Made by a program: the position numbers and the translations under genes
The notes under the pieces: model-generated
What the model was told of the DNA's origin: nothing
Databases searched by the model: none
The model's input: the letters and a program-made list of their open reading frames with translations, nothing else
Origin: Thioalkalivibrio paradoxus
GTDB taxonomy: Bacteria; Pseudomonadota; Gammaproteobacteria; Ectothiorhodospirales; Ectothiorhodospiraceae
Direction of reading: 5' to 3'
Assembly: GCA_011390565.1 (NCBI GenBank)
Contig: JAABSC010000001.1
Coordinates: forward strand, 1-64,000
DNA length: 64,000 nt
Shown here: in pieces, positions 51,014 through 59,420 of the stretch
How positions within the stretch are numbered: position 1 is the first letter of the stretch
Layout: each line of letters opens with the position of its first letter

Positions 51014-51919
51014 ATGTTCGACCCTTCCATGCCACCGATGGAATCGCCGGTAATCTTCGGAGAGGTGCTCTTCGACAGCTTTCCGGAGGGCTCGGACGTC
51101 CTTGGGGGCGCTCCCTTCAATGTCGCCTGGAACCTGCGCATGCTCGGGGGGGATCCACTTTTCGTCGGGGCTGTCGGAGTCGATGCGCTCGGAGATCGGG
51201 TCCGTGCGGCCATGATGGCCGCGGGTCTTGACACCCGCGGCCTGCAAGTCGTTGCGGATGCGCCCACCGGCCGGGTACAGGTGACGTTCGAAGCGGGGGA
51301 GCCCCGCTACGACATTCTTCCCGACCAGGCGTATGACCGCGTCGATCCGGCTGCGCTGGAGACCGCGGTCGCCGGTGCGGTTCCCCTGCTCTATCACGGC
51401 AGCCTCGCGTTGCGGGCAGAGCCGAGTCGCAGCGCCTGCGACTGGCTCGCGCGCCACACGCGGCGCCGCTTCGTCGACGTGAACCTGCGCGCTCCCTGGT
51501 ACGAGCCCGGTGCGGTCGTGGAAGGGATTCGGGGTGCGGACTACGTGAAGCTGAACCAGGACGAGCTGCGGGAACTGGCGCCGGGCGCCGACGATGCGGC
51601 ACGCGTGGCGGGCCTGCTCCAGAACGCGGGAATCCGGGAGGCGGTGATCCTGACCGCGGGCGCCGAAGGTGCCGCCATCCATACCGCCGCGGGCGGGCGA
51701 TTCGAGCAACCGGCCCCCACAGTCGAGAACCTCCAGGACCCCGTCGGGGCGGGCGATGCCTTCGCCAGCGTGGTGATTCTCGGCGTGCTCAACGGGTGGG
51801 ATTGGCCGGTGACGCTGGAGCGCGCGCTCGGGTTTGCCGCCCGCGTGTGCACGCTGCAGGGTGCGACCACCACCGATGGGGATTTCTATACCGCAGCGCG
51901 GCGTTCCTGGGGCATTTGA
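51014..51919 (+). CDS. PfkB-family carbohydrate kinase (fructokinase-like)
   Basis: PfkB kinases phosphorylate sugars or nucleosides. The 301-residue product has the N-terminal glycine-rich signature GGAPFNVAWNLRMLGGDPLFVGAVG at 31-55 and the C-terminal anion-hole motif DPVGAGDAFAS at 242-252 with the catalytic D248. Fructokinase is the closest named function by pattern, but the substrate is not fixed. The ATG at 51014 has GGGGAAAG ahead; a GTG nine codons upstream is in frame. Confidence 0.88.
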   Translation: MFDPSMPPMESPVIFGEVLFDSFPEGSDVLGGAPFNVAWNLRMLGGDPLFVGAVGVDALGDRVRAAMMAAGLDTRGLQVVADAPTGRVQVTFEAGEPRYDILPDQAYDRVDPAALETAVAGAVPLLYHGSLALRAEPSRSACDWLARHTRRRFVDVNLRAPWYEPGAVVEGIRGADYVKLNQDELRELAPGADDAARVAGLLQNAGIREAVILTAGAEGAAIHTAAGGRFEQPAPTVENLQDPVGAGDAFASVVILGVLNGWDWPVTLERALGFAARVCTLQGATTTDGDFYTAARRSWGI

Positions 51920-51936
51920 CAGGCGCCGCATGGACC

Positions 51937-52232
51937 CCGGATCAAGTCCGGGGTGACGTCCGGATCAAGTCCGGGGTGACGTCCGGATCAAGTCCGGGGT
52001 GACGGATTTGTGTCATCCCGGCCGGAGCGAAGCGGAGAGCCGGACTAACGCGCGTAGCGCGTTGAACAGCCGCAGGCTGGCCCGAAGGGCGAGCGTAGCG
52101 AGTCATCCACGGGGCGTCAGGGTGGACGCGGGACTCCGGGTTTCGACGGGCGCTGCATGGACCCCGGATCGAGTCCGGGGTGACGTCCGGATCGAGTCCG
52201 GGGTGACGTCCGGATCGAGTCCGGGGTGACGG
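51937..52232. repeat. Composite repeat: two tandem 23-base repeat blocks around a mini-hairpin array
   Basis: Three 23-base units containing CCGGATCAAGTCCGGGG fill 51937-52005. Three related units with GATCGAGTC fill 52164-52232. Each block is preceded by a GC-ATGGACCCC stretch. Between them, 52022-52099 holds five consecutive palindromes with three-base loops of the GNA type (GAA, GTA, GCA, GAA, GTA). The unit fills the 328-base gap between the convergent PfkB and amidotransferase genes. No open frame of note is present. Confidence 0.8.
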
Positions 52233-52247
52233 GCTCGGGGTCATTCG

Positions 52248-54266
52248 CTACGCCCGCCAGCCCAGCGCCTCGGCCTTGCGGCGGGCGATGCGCGGGATGT
52301 CGGCGGCGACGAAATGCGCGTGCAGCACCTGCACCCCGATCATGTGGTTGATGACCGCGTCGAGCTGCACCTGGGTGGAGACCGAGGTGTCCTCGGCCTC
52401 GTGCAGTTCGAACAGGCGCTTCACGCCCTCGGGATCGAGCAGCCCCGCCTCGCGGATGGCCTCCTCGGACAGGTACTGGTCCGCCAGGGCCTTCATCGCC
52501 GCCCACTTCTTCGGGTCGGTGTGCGCCGGCGGCGCCATGAACGCGAACTTCTCGCGCTCGTAGAGGACCTTGGGCAGCAGGCCCTTCATCGCCTCGCGCA
52601 GCACGTATTTCTCGGTCCGGCCCTTGATCCGCATCGACGGCGGCAGCTGCGCGGCGAACTCGGCCAGGTGGTGGTCGAGGAACGGCGGGCGCGCCTCCAT
52701 CGAGTTCGCCATGTCCACGCGGTCGCCGCCCCAGGTCAGGATCTGACCCTCGAGCATGGTCTTGATCCACACGTACTGGGCCTTGTCCAGCGGATGCCGG
52801 CCCTCCAGCATGTCGCCGTCGAGGGCCTCCGCAATGGCCGCCCCGGGGGCGTAGCCCTCCAGCGCCGCCCTGCGTTCCGGCGACAGTAGCCCCGGCACGT
52901 GCTCGGCCGCCGCCAGCCAGGGTTGCAGGCAGGACGGTGTGAAGCCGACCAGACCGGTGAGCGCCGGGTCGTCCAGTTCGTTCTCCGCCAGCATGGCGCC
53001 GCTGAACAGCTTGTTGCTCTCGGACAGCATCTGCTGCCAGACCGCGCGCTCAGCGGCGGGCATGGTATCGAGTCCGTGCAGGAACAGGTCGCGTCGGAAG
53101 GCCGGGTAGCCGCCGAAGAGTTCGTCCGAGCCTTCGCCGGTCACCACCACCTTGTAACCGGCCTCGTTCACGTGGCGGCTCATCAGCAGCTTGGCGACCC
53201 CGAGCGTGTTGTAGATGGTGCGCTCGGCATGCCAGAGGGTCTCGACCAGGTTGTCGTAGAGATGGTCGGCCTGCAGGGTCATGATGTCCTGGTCGGCACC
53301 GACGCTCTCCGCCATCTCCCGGGCGATTGCGGTCTCGTCGTAGGCGACGTCGTCGAAGCCGATGGTGAAGGCCTTCACCGGGCTCTGCTGCGTCGCCGCG
53401 GCCAGCCCCAGCGTGATGCAGGAATCGATGCCGCCGGACAGGTAGCAGGCCACCGGAACATCGGCCTCCAGGCGCAGCTGCACCGCCTCCATCAGCTGTT
53501 CGCGCACGCCCTCGATCCAGTATTCCTCGTCCTCCTCGCTGTGCTCGGGTCTTTCCGCCGCCAGCGGGAAGTCCATGTCCCAGTACTTCTCCTGACGAAT
53601 CTTGAGCTTGCCGTGGGCGCGTTCGACGATGACCATGTGTCCGGGCTTCACCTGGTGGACGCCCTCGAAGGCGGTGGTGCCCGGTACCATCGTCTGCATC
53701 AGCTGGTGGAACAGCCCTGCATCTGAAAACCGTCGTGGCACGTCGGGATGTGCGAACAGCACCTTCAGTTCGGATCCGAACACGAGGGCGCCGTTGGCCT
53801 CGGTGAAGTACAGCGGCTTTACGCCGAAGCGGTCGCGGATCAGCACCAGCCGGTCGTGCTCGCGGTCATAGAGCGCGATCCCGAACTCGCCGCGGAAATG
53901 CGGGATCGCGTCCTCGAGTCCGACCCGGTCGTAGAGGTGCATCACCATCTCGGAGTCGCTCTTGGTGCGAAACTTCACCCCGCGCAGGGTCAGGTCCGTG
54001 CGGATGCGCTTGTAGTCGTACAGCTCGCCGTTCACGGCGGTCATGAGGGTCTCGTCGCTGTTCACGAACGGTTGCCGACCCCGATCCTCGTCGAGGTCGA
54101 TGATCGACAGCCGGGCATGGGAGAAACCCACCCCTCGGTCATCCTGCACCCGGTAGCCGAAGCCGTCCGGCCCCCGGTGGTACTGGATGGCGGCCATCGC
54201 CACCAGGGTTTCGGGATCGACCCGGCGGTCCGGGTCGGCGTGAAAGATTCCTGCGATGCCACACAT
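52248..54266 (-). CDS. Asparagine synthetase B-like glutamine-dependent amidotransferase
   Basis: Enzymes of this family use glutamine-derived ammonia and ATP to turn a carboxylate into an amide. The 672-residue product begins MCGIAGIFHADPD, with the glutaminase Cys2, and has RGPDGFGYRV and NGELYDY. The synthetase domain has the PP-loop SGGIDS at 277-282 and EGSDELFGGYP. It is longer than housekeeping AsnB (about 550). Relatives amidate other carboxylates, for example in N-acetylglutaminylglutamine amide synthesis. As last gene of the operon it is proposed here to form an osmolyte amide (inference). The start ATG at 54266 is fixed by Cys2. Confidence 0.9.
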   Translation of the reverse strand: MCGIAGIFHADPDRRVDPETLVAMAAIQYHRGPDGFGYRVQDDRGVGFSHARLSIIDLDEDRGRQPFVNSDETLMTAVNGELYDYKRIRTDLTLRGVKFRTKSDSEMVMHLYDRVGLEDAIPHFRGEFGIALYDREHDRLVLIRDRFGVKPLYFTEANGALVFGSELKVLFAHPDVPRRFSDAGLFHQLMQTMVPGTTAFEGVHQVKPGHMVIVERAHGKLKIRQEKYWDMDFPLAAERPEHSEEDEEYWIEGVREQLMEAVQLRLEADVPVACYLSGGIDSCITLGLAAATQQSPVKAFTIGFDDVAYDETAIAREMAESVGADQDIMTLQADHLYDNLVETLWHAERTIYNTLGVAKLLMSRHVNEAGYKVVVTGEGSDELFGGYPAFRRDLFLHGLDTMPAAERAVWQQMLSESNKLFSGAMLAENELDDPALTGLVGFTPSCLQPWLAAAEHVPGLLSPERRAALEGYAPGAAIAEALDGDMLEGRHPLDKAQYVWIKTMLEGQILTWGGDRVDMANSMEARPPFLDHHLAEFAAQLPPSMRIKGRTEKYVLREAMKGLLPKVLYEREKFAFMAPPAHTDPKKWAAMKALADQYLSEEAIREAGLLDPEGVKRLFELHEAEDTSVSTQVQLDAVINHMIGVQVLHAHFVAADIPRIARRKAEALGWRA

Positions 54267-54283
54267 GGCCTGTCTCCTGTTCG

Positions 54284-55360
54284 TTATTGATCCGGTGTAT
54301 CCATTACGGCGCTGATCCGGCGTACCACAGAGGTCAGCAGGGCCATGCGGATAAACACCGCGCCACGGGCCTGGGCGAAATACCAATTGTGCGGCGTGTC
54401 ATCGAGATCGGTCGAGAGTTCGTTACCGCGCGCCAGCGGATGCAGGATGACCGCACCGGGCTTGAGCGGGGACTCCCGCGTCAGGTGCAGGCCGGCGCCC
54501 AGCGACTCGAAGCTGTCGCCGACCCAGGCGATGGCGTTGATGTACACCACGTCCAGTTCCGGCAGGACCGGATCCAGTTCGTGCACCACGCGCAGGGTGA
54601 GCCCCGCACGCTCGAGTTCCTCGCGCTGCTCGGCGTCGAAGTTTTCCGACTCGTTGGAGATGATCACCACCTCGCGGATCGCCTCGGGAAAACGGGCGAG
54701 CAGCAGCAGCAGGCTGCGCACCGTGCGCATGCGCGACGGTACGCCGATGATGCCGACGCGGATCCTCTGTTCCGGGTTCACCTCGCCCTGGAACAGTTCC
54801 GGACGCCACTTGGCCAGGGCGTAGAGATCAGCCATGGCCTGGGTCGGGTGTTCATCGATCCCGTTGCCGGCATTGATGATGGGGATGCGCAGGCCGTCCA
54901 GCATGTCGTAGACCGCGTGGCCCTCGCTGCTGCGCAGCACGATCACGTCCCCGTAGTTGTTGAACATCTCGGCGATGTCCGCAAGGGATTCGCCCTTCGC
55001 CATGCCGGTGCTCTTCGGGTCGGTGATGGACATGATCGCGCCACCGAGACGGTGCCAGGCGCTCTCGAACGACAACCGGGTCCGGGTCGAGGGCTCATAG
55101 AAGGCGCTGATCAGGATCTTGCCCGCCAGCGGAAGATGCATCAGCGCCGGTGTGGATTCGTACTGCGCAGCAAGCCGGAACAGCTGAATCAGCGTCGCAC
55201 GGTCGAATTGCCGGCTCGAAACCATGTGCCGCGACGCGAGTTCCAGGAGCGGTTCCGGATCCTCCGGCAGGATTTCCAGCAATGCTTTGGGCCGCTCGAT
55301 TCCGGCGGTGCCGTCCTTGGGCTGCAGGGGGCGCCGAAGCTGTTTCTGTTGGGAAGTCAC
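54284..55360 (-). CDS. Aspartate-carbamoyltransferase-like enzyme with altered acceptor loop
   Basis: The family transfers carbamoyl from carbamoyl phosphate to an amine. The 358-residue product keeps the carbamoyl-phosphate site: STRTR at 91-95, S117 and K122 in the swinging loop, R143, HPTQ at 171-174 and R212. The segment that binds aspartate in E. coli PyrB (RxQ in the 230s) is absent; here 273-290 reads YINAIAWVGDSFESLGAG. HPLPR has become HPLAR (307-311). An N-terminal extension of about 35 residues is present. The GTG start overlaps the stop of the 40-residue gene. A different acceptor than aspartate is likely (inference). Confidence 0.85.
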   Translation of the reverse strand: MTSQQKQLRRPLQPKDGTAGIERPKALLEILPEDPEPLLELASRHMVSSRQFDRATLIQLFRLAAQYESTPALMHLPLAGKILISAFYEPSTRTRLSFESAWHRLGGAIMSITDPKSTGMAKGESLADIAEMFNNYGDVIVLRSSEGHAVYDMLDGLRIPIINAGNGIDEHPTQAMADLYALAKWRPELFQGEVNPEQRIRVGIIGVPSRMRTVRSLLLLLARFPEAIREVVIISNESENFDAEQREELERAGLTLRVVHELDPVLPELDVVYINAIAWVGDSFESLGAGLHLTRESPLKPGAVILHPLARGNELSTDLDDTPHNWYFAQARGAVFIRMALLTSVVRRISAVMDTPDQ

Positions 55361-55479
55361 CACAGGCGGCCTCGTTTCCAGTCGTGAAGGAATAGCGCGA
55401 TCAGCAGGATCGGCGCCAGGGTGGCGATACTGGTCGCGATCACGACGATCGTGCCCAGCGCGCCCGCGGAAATCATCAT
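55357..55479 (-). CDS. 40-residue single-span membrane protein, probable symporter accessory subunit
   Basis: The frame starts ATG-ATG at 55479 and encodes 40 residues: MMISAGALGTIVVIATSIA at the start, one hydrophobic helix over about residues 4-30, then a charged end HDWKRGRLW. It overlaps the symporter gene by ATGA and the carbamoyltransferase gene by GTGA, so it is embedded in a translationally coupled series. Small accessory membrane proteins are known beside sodium:solute symporters. It could stabilise or regulate the transporter; this is inferred from position. Confidence 0.7.
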   Translation of the reverse strand: MMISAGALGTIVVIATSIATLAPILLIALFLHDWKRGRLW

Positions 55480-56957
55480 GGGACACCCCCGTTGGCCATG
55501 GCCCCGTTCCGGGGCTCGGCTTCGGCCAGTCGGCTCCAGTCGAACTCGCGCGGCGCAAGCCAGGTGAACAGCAGGATCACCGCGAGGGAAACGGCGGCCC
55601 CGATCAGTGCCGCGACGTAGAAGCCGATTGCAAAATAGCCAACCAGGCCGAGACCTGTGCCGGCAATCATCCCCAGCGCCGCGCCCATCGGATTGGTTTT
55701 GCGCCAGTAGAGACCCGCGACCACCGGCCAGATCGCGCTGGCGACGAAGGCGCCGGTGAAATAGAGCACGGCCGCCAGCGAGCCGACGACGGGGATTTCA
55801 CCCCGGTAACTCGCGGCCGCCCAGGTCAACAGGCCCAGCAGGACGATCATGACCTTGGTCGCGCGGAACTGTTCCTGTTCGGAGGCCCGGGGCCGGATGT
55901 GGCCGCGGTAGATGTCGCGGGTGACCAGGTCCGAGGTCGCGGCGAGGAGCGAGTCGAGGCTCGAGGCCAGTGCCGCGAACACCACGATGAACACCACGAT
56001 CGCGCCGGTGAGACCGAGGACCTCGGCGGCGACCAGCGGACCGACCATGTCCGCGACCGGCACGTTGATCCCCAGCGCCGGGGTGGCCAGCGCGACGAAG
56101 CCCGCGACGATCGGGATCGGCAGCCAGAGCAGACCGGCGAGCAGGTAGGCACGGAAACCGACGCTGCGGCCGAAGGCGAAGGCCCGCGACCACCAGACAT
56201 TGGAATGGAAGATCTCGCCGACCCCGAACAACAGGTTGTTGAACAGGAACATGATCGCGGCGGGGAACAGCAGGTTCAGCAGTTCCGGGCGCTCTTCCAT
56301 CAGGTTGAAGTGGATGGCCTCGAAGCCGACCTTGTCGATGGTGAGCCAGGCGATGAAGGCAACGCCGAGAATGATGATGATCGTCTGCACGAAGTCCGTG
56401 CCGATGACCGCGCGCAGGCCGCCGAGCAGGGTGTACAGCACGCAGACGGTCAGGATGATGGTCATGCCGACCCGGTAATCGATCCCCGACAGGGCATTGA
56501 TCAGCACGCCGCCCGCCATCGCCAGACTGACCAGCCAGCCGAAGGCGTAGATCAGCGATACGACCAGGAACACGCGCCAGGTGAATTTTCCGAAGCGCAG
56601 ACGGATGAAATCCCCGGAGGTGAAGCCGTGCGGCATCAGCTCGCGGATACGCCGCGCCAGCGGGGCAAACAGGATCAGGCCCAGGGCGCCCAGGGAATAG
56701 CCGAACATGCCCCAGACGCCCAGCTGCAGCGCGAGCTGCGGCGCGGTCATCGTGGTGTTCGCGGTGACCCAGGTCGCCATCGCGGTGGCCGTCGCGAGCG
56801 CCAGGCCGACGTTGCGGCCGGCCAGCATGTGGTCCTCGGCGGTCTTGTTGTTGCGGCCCAGGTACCAGCCCAGGGCCACCCAGAGGACGCTGAAGGCGGC
56901 CAGCAGCGCCCATGCGATGCCCGGGGGCAGAATCGCGCTGTCCGCGGGAACCGTCAT
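55476..56957 (-). CDS. Sodium:solute symporter (SSS family)
   Basis: SSS proteins import small organic solutes with sodium ions. The 493-residue product has about 13 hydrophobic segments and typical family patches: AGRNVGLALATATAMATWVTANT near 47-70, a LeuT-fold core with GGLRAVIGTDFVQTIIII, and ASSLDSLLAATSDLVTRDIYR, which includes the Na2-site region. Substrate is not readable from sequence. By operon context it may import N-carbamoyl or amide compounds. The ATG at 56957 overlaps the upstream gene's stop; 62 extra in-frame codons upstream lie within that gene. Confidence 0.92.
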   Translation of the reverse strand: MTVPADSAILPPGIAWALLAAFSVLWVALGWYLGRNNKTAEDHMLAGRNVGLALATATAMATWVTANTTMTAPQLALQLGVWGMFGYSLGALGLILFAPLARRIRELMPHGFTSGDFIRLRFGKFTWRVFLVVSLIYAFGWLVSLAMAGGVLINALSGIDYRVGMTIILTVCVLYTLLGGLRAVIGTDFVQTIIIILGVAFIAWLTIDKVGFEAIHFNLMEERPELLNLLFPAAIMFLFNNLLFGVGEIFHSNVWWSRAFAFGRSVGFRAYLLAGLLWLPIPIVAGFVALATPALGINVPVADMVGPLVAAEVLGLTGAIVVFIVVFAALASSLDSLLAATSDLVTRDIYRGHIRPRASEQEQFRATKVMIVLLGLLTWAAASYRGEIPVVGSLAAVLYFTGAFVASAIWPVVAGLYWRKTNPMGAALGMIAGTGLGLVGYFAIGFYVAALIGAAVSLAVILLFTWLAPREFDWSRLAEAEPRNGAMANGGVP

Positions 56958-57694
56958 GAGGCCTCCCGGACCTGGATGATTTCGTTCACGGCCTGGTCGG
57001 TGGTCATCACACGGGCATAGCGGTCCCGGATCGTCGCGATCGTGGCTTCCTGCAGCTCTGGCGTCACGGTGGTGCAGCCATCCTCGATCAGCGTCACGTA
57101 AAAGCCGAGGTCGCAGGCGTCGCGTACGGCGGTGGAGACGCATTCATTCGAATACACGCCGACGATGAACAGCGAAGTGATGTCCAGGTTGCGCAACAGG
57201 TACTGGAGGTTGGTCGAATTGAACACGCCACTGGCGGTCTTGTTCAATACGATCTCGTCGCCGATGGGTGCGACCTCTTCCAGGAATTCGGCCTCCTTCG
57301 AGCCGGGCGGCGCGTGCAGGTTCAGGCGCTTGTGTCCGGGGCTGCGGTCGCGGCCGTCGCGGGTATGCGACTGGATGCGCGAGTGGATCACCTCGAGTCC
57401 GCGGGCACGGAAGGCGTCCTGCAGCCTGCGCACGTTGGGCAGGATCACGGTCTCGAGCTGGTGAAAATAGTATTCCTGGGCTTCCAGCGGGACACCCGAC
57501 GCCGCGACGTCCGCGAACACGCCATAACCGCGTGCGGCATCGAGGTACTGCAGGTCGATGCACAGCAGGGCTACGTGATGCCGCGCCAGTTGCTCGCGCA
57601 GCATCCGGGTCGAGATCAGGGTGCCCCGATACTGGTCGCGCAGCGGGTCGAGCGCGTCGAAGTTGGTGTTCGCCGGGCCGATGTTGTCGTTCAT
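56954..57694 (-). CDS. Isochorismatase-fold cysteine amidohydrolase
   Basis: This fold covers nicotinamidase, N-carbamoylsarcosine amidase, ureidoacrylate and biuret amidohydrolases. The 246-residue product has the catalytic triad D47 (ALLCIDLQY), K152 (LNKTASGVFNST) and C185 (GVYSNECVSTAVRDA). It therefore hydrolyses C-N amide bonds rather than isochorismate. An N-terminal extension of about 40 residues precedes the fold. Start and stop codons overlap both neighbours by four bases. In the proposed pathway it would remove an amide or free carbamate; the exact substrate is open. Confidence 0.87.
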   Translation of the reverse strand: MNDNIGPANTNFDALDPLRDQYRGTLISTRMLREQLARHHVALLCIDLQYLDAARGYGVFADVAASGVPLEAQEYYFHQLETVILPNVRRLQDAFRARGLEVIHSRIQSHTRDGRDRSPGHKRLNLHAPPGSKEAEFLEEVAPIGDEIVLNKTASGVFNSTNLQYLLRNLDITSLFIVGVYSNECVSTAVRDACDLGFYVTLIEDGCTTVTPELQEATIATIRDRYARVMTTDQAVNEIIQVREAS

Positions 57695-58947
57695 GGCGTT
57701 TCCTTTCGGGGTTGGGCGGCGAGCGCGAGTACGCTGCGCAGCATCAGGTTCGCGCCGGCCTCGATGTCTTCCCAGTTGGTCCACTCGCCCGAAGAGTGGC
57801 TGCGCCCTTCAAGGCTGGGCACGAAGATCATGCCAGTGCGGGCGACGGCGCTCATGCTCTGGGTGTCGTGCGCGGCCCCACTGGGCATGCGCAGGAAGGG
57901 GAGGCCCATCGCTTCGGCCTCGCTGCTGATGAGATCCAGCAATCCCGGATCGCACCGGGTCGGCCTGATTTCGGAAAGCACGTCGAACTCGAACATGAGG
58001 TCGCGCCGCCGCGCGATGCTCGACAGCGTGCGTCGAGCCGCATCCGAAAGCGTCTTCAGCACCCGTTCGTCGGTATCGCGCACCTCGAAGGAGAACGTCG
58101 CCTGGCCCGGAATGGTGTTGGCGGCGCCGGGGTGAAGCTCCACACGGCCGATCGTGGCGCGGCTGTTCGGCCCGCCGTGTTCCTCGAGAATGCGGTTCAC
58201 TTCACCACCGAACTCCGCCAGTCCCTGGAATGCGTCGATGCGCATGTCCATTGGCGTGGTGCCGGCATGGTTGGGTTGTCCCTTCAGCCGCACCTCCCAC
58301 TTGAACAGGCCGGTGATGGCCTCGACCACGCCGATGGGGATGCGCTTGCGGTCCAGTACCGGCCCCTGTTCGATGTGCAGTTCGAGGAACGCGTGGATGG
58401 TGGCCGGGTCGCGCCGCGCGCCCAGGGCTTCGTTGGCGTCCAGCCCCCACGCAGCCATGGCGTCCACAAGGGTGATGCCCTGGAGATCGCGCGCGCCCAG
58501 GATGCGCTCGGGGGTCAGGTGCCCGGCCAGAGCCTGCGAACCGAACATGCCGCCGAAACGTCCTTCCTCGTCGCTGAAGTCGATGACCTCGAGCGGGTGG
58601 CGGAGCTCGATCCCGGACGCCTTCACCGTGCGCAGCACTTCCAGCCCGACGAGGACCCCGAGAGCCCCGTCCAGCGGACCGCCGCCTGGAACGGTATCCA
58701 GGTGCGAGCCCATGACGACCGCTGGGCGGATGCCGTCGTGGCCCAGGCGCCCATGGAGATTGGCGGCACCGTCCTGGTAAAGCTCGATCTCGGCGACGGC
58801 CAGACGCTGTCGGAACCAGTCGCGGCCCTGTCGGTCGCCGTCGGTGAATGCACGCCGGTTGAGCCCGGAGTCGGCCTCGCGCCCGACCTGTCCGAGGTCG
58901 AGGATATCCTGCCGCAGTCGGCCCATGTCGATTGTCGGTACGTCCAT
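57691..58947 (-). CDS. M20-family N-carbamoyl-L-amino-acid hydrolase / allantoate amidohydrolase-like
   Basis: These di-metal enzymes cleave N-carbamoyl amino acids or ureido compounds to ammonia, CO2 and an amine. The 418-residue protein has metal-binding GSHLDTVPGGGPLDGALG (H82, D84, D93), SDEEGRFG (E127/E128) and ELHIEQGPVLD (H191). The dimerisation domain contains GQPNHAGTTPMDMRIDA, and GAAHDTQSM precedes the end. All residues needed for activity appear present. It lies 35 bases behind the small membrane-protein gene and overlaps the next gene by ATGA. Confidence 0.92.
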   Translation of the reverse strand: MDVPTIDMGRLRQDILDLGQVGREADSGLNRRAFTDGDRQGRDWFRQRLAVAEIELYQDGAANLHGRLGHDGIRPAVVMGSHLDTVPGGGPLDGALGVLVGLEVLRTVKASGIELRHPLEVIDFSDEEGRFGGMFGSQALAGHLTPERILGARDLQGITLVDAMAAWGLDANEALGARRDPATIHAFLELHIEQGPVLDRKRIPIGVVEAITGLFKWEVRLKGQPNHAGTTPMDMRIDAFQGLAEFGGEVNRILEEHGGPNSRATIGRVELHPGAANTIPGQATFSFEVRDTDERVLKTLSDAARRTLSSIARRRDLMFEFDVLSEIRPTRCDPGLLDLISSEAEAMGLPFLRMPSGAAHDTQSMSAVARTGMIFVPSLEGRSHSSGEWTNWEDIEAGANLMLRSVLALAAQPRKETP

Positions 58948-58982
58948 GATGGCTCCGGTTGGGTCGGGTATCGTCGCGCGGC

Positions 58983-59420
58983 TCAGGCCAGGCGACGCCC
59001 TGCCGCGATGGCCAGGATCAGCACCGTGAACACCCCGGCCCCGAGCAGGAAAAAGAGGAAGGCGCGGCCGAGACCATGATGTTCGACGATCACGACCGTC
59101 GAATCGCTCCAGGCCTCATCGCCCTCCGCGCGAATGCGGAAGCGGTATTCCCCGTTCGGAAGGCCGCTGATCAGGGTGCCGGCATCGGGTCCACGGTACA
59201 GGATGCGAGCATCCTCGTGCGCGGGTCCGGTCGCCTGTTCCAGCTCGTAGCGCTCCGCGCCGTGCCATTCCAGCGCAAAGAATCCGGCGCGATCACGCTC
59301 GGGGGTGGTGCCGAACCCAACCGAATCCGCTGCGATACCGACCGGTGCCAGGCACAGGAGACACAGGATCGCCAGCGACATGCCTCCCGCCCAGCTTCGT
59401 ATTCGCCTGCCGAGGCTCAT
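58983..59420 (-). CDS. Small exported protein with beta-sandwich domain and C-terminal membrane helix, unknown function
   Basis: I do not recognise a named family. The 145-residue product has a signal peptide (SWAGGMSLAILCLLCLAPVGIAA). A domain with the pattern of a fibronectin type III fold follows (FFALEWHGAERYELEQATG ... SGLPNGEYRFRIRAEG), and then a C-terminal membrane helix (FLFFLLGAGVFTVLILAIAAG). It is therefore a periplasm-facing protein held in the inner membrane. It overlaps the MarR gene by ATGA, so it is expressed with the operon. A sensing or scaffolding role is possible but unsupported. Confidence 0.75.
   Translation of the reverse strand: MSLGRRIRSWAGGMSLAILCLLCLAPVGIAADSVGFGTTPERDRAGFFALEWHGAERYELEQATGPAHEDARILYRGPDAGTLISGLPNGEYRFRIRAEGDEAWSDSTVVIVEHHGLGRAFLFFLLGAGVFTVLILAIAAGRRLA

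Noticed and set aside
51937..52232. Possible CRISPR array because of regular 23-base repeats
   Set aside because: The units are directly adjacent with no spacers, are internally palindromic, and no cas gene is nearby.
55224..57020. A 598-codon plus-strand frame opposite the symporter and carbamoyltransferase genes
   Set aside because: It crosses several overlapping real genes on the other strand and is extremely rich in Asp, Gln, Arg and Gly with no hydrophobic core.
52248..58947. Reading the operon as uracil, hydantoin or allantoin degradation
   Set aside because: No dihydropyrimidinase, hydantoinase, allantoinase or racemase is present, and a glutamine-dependent amidotransferase has no role in those pathways. 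It remains the main alternative for the hydrolases alone.
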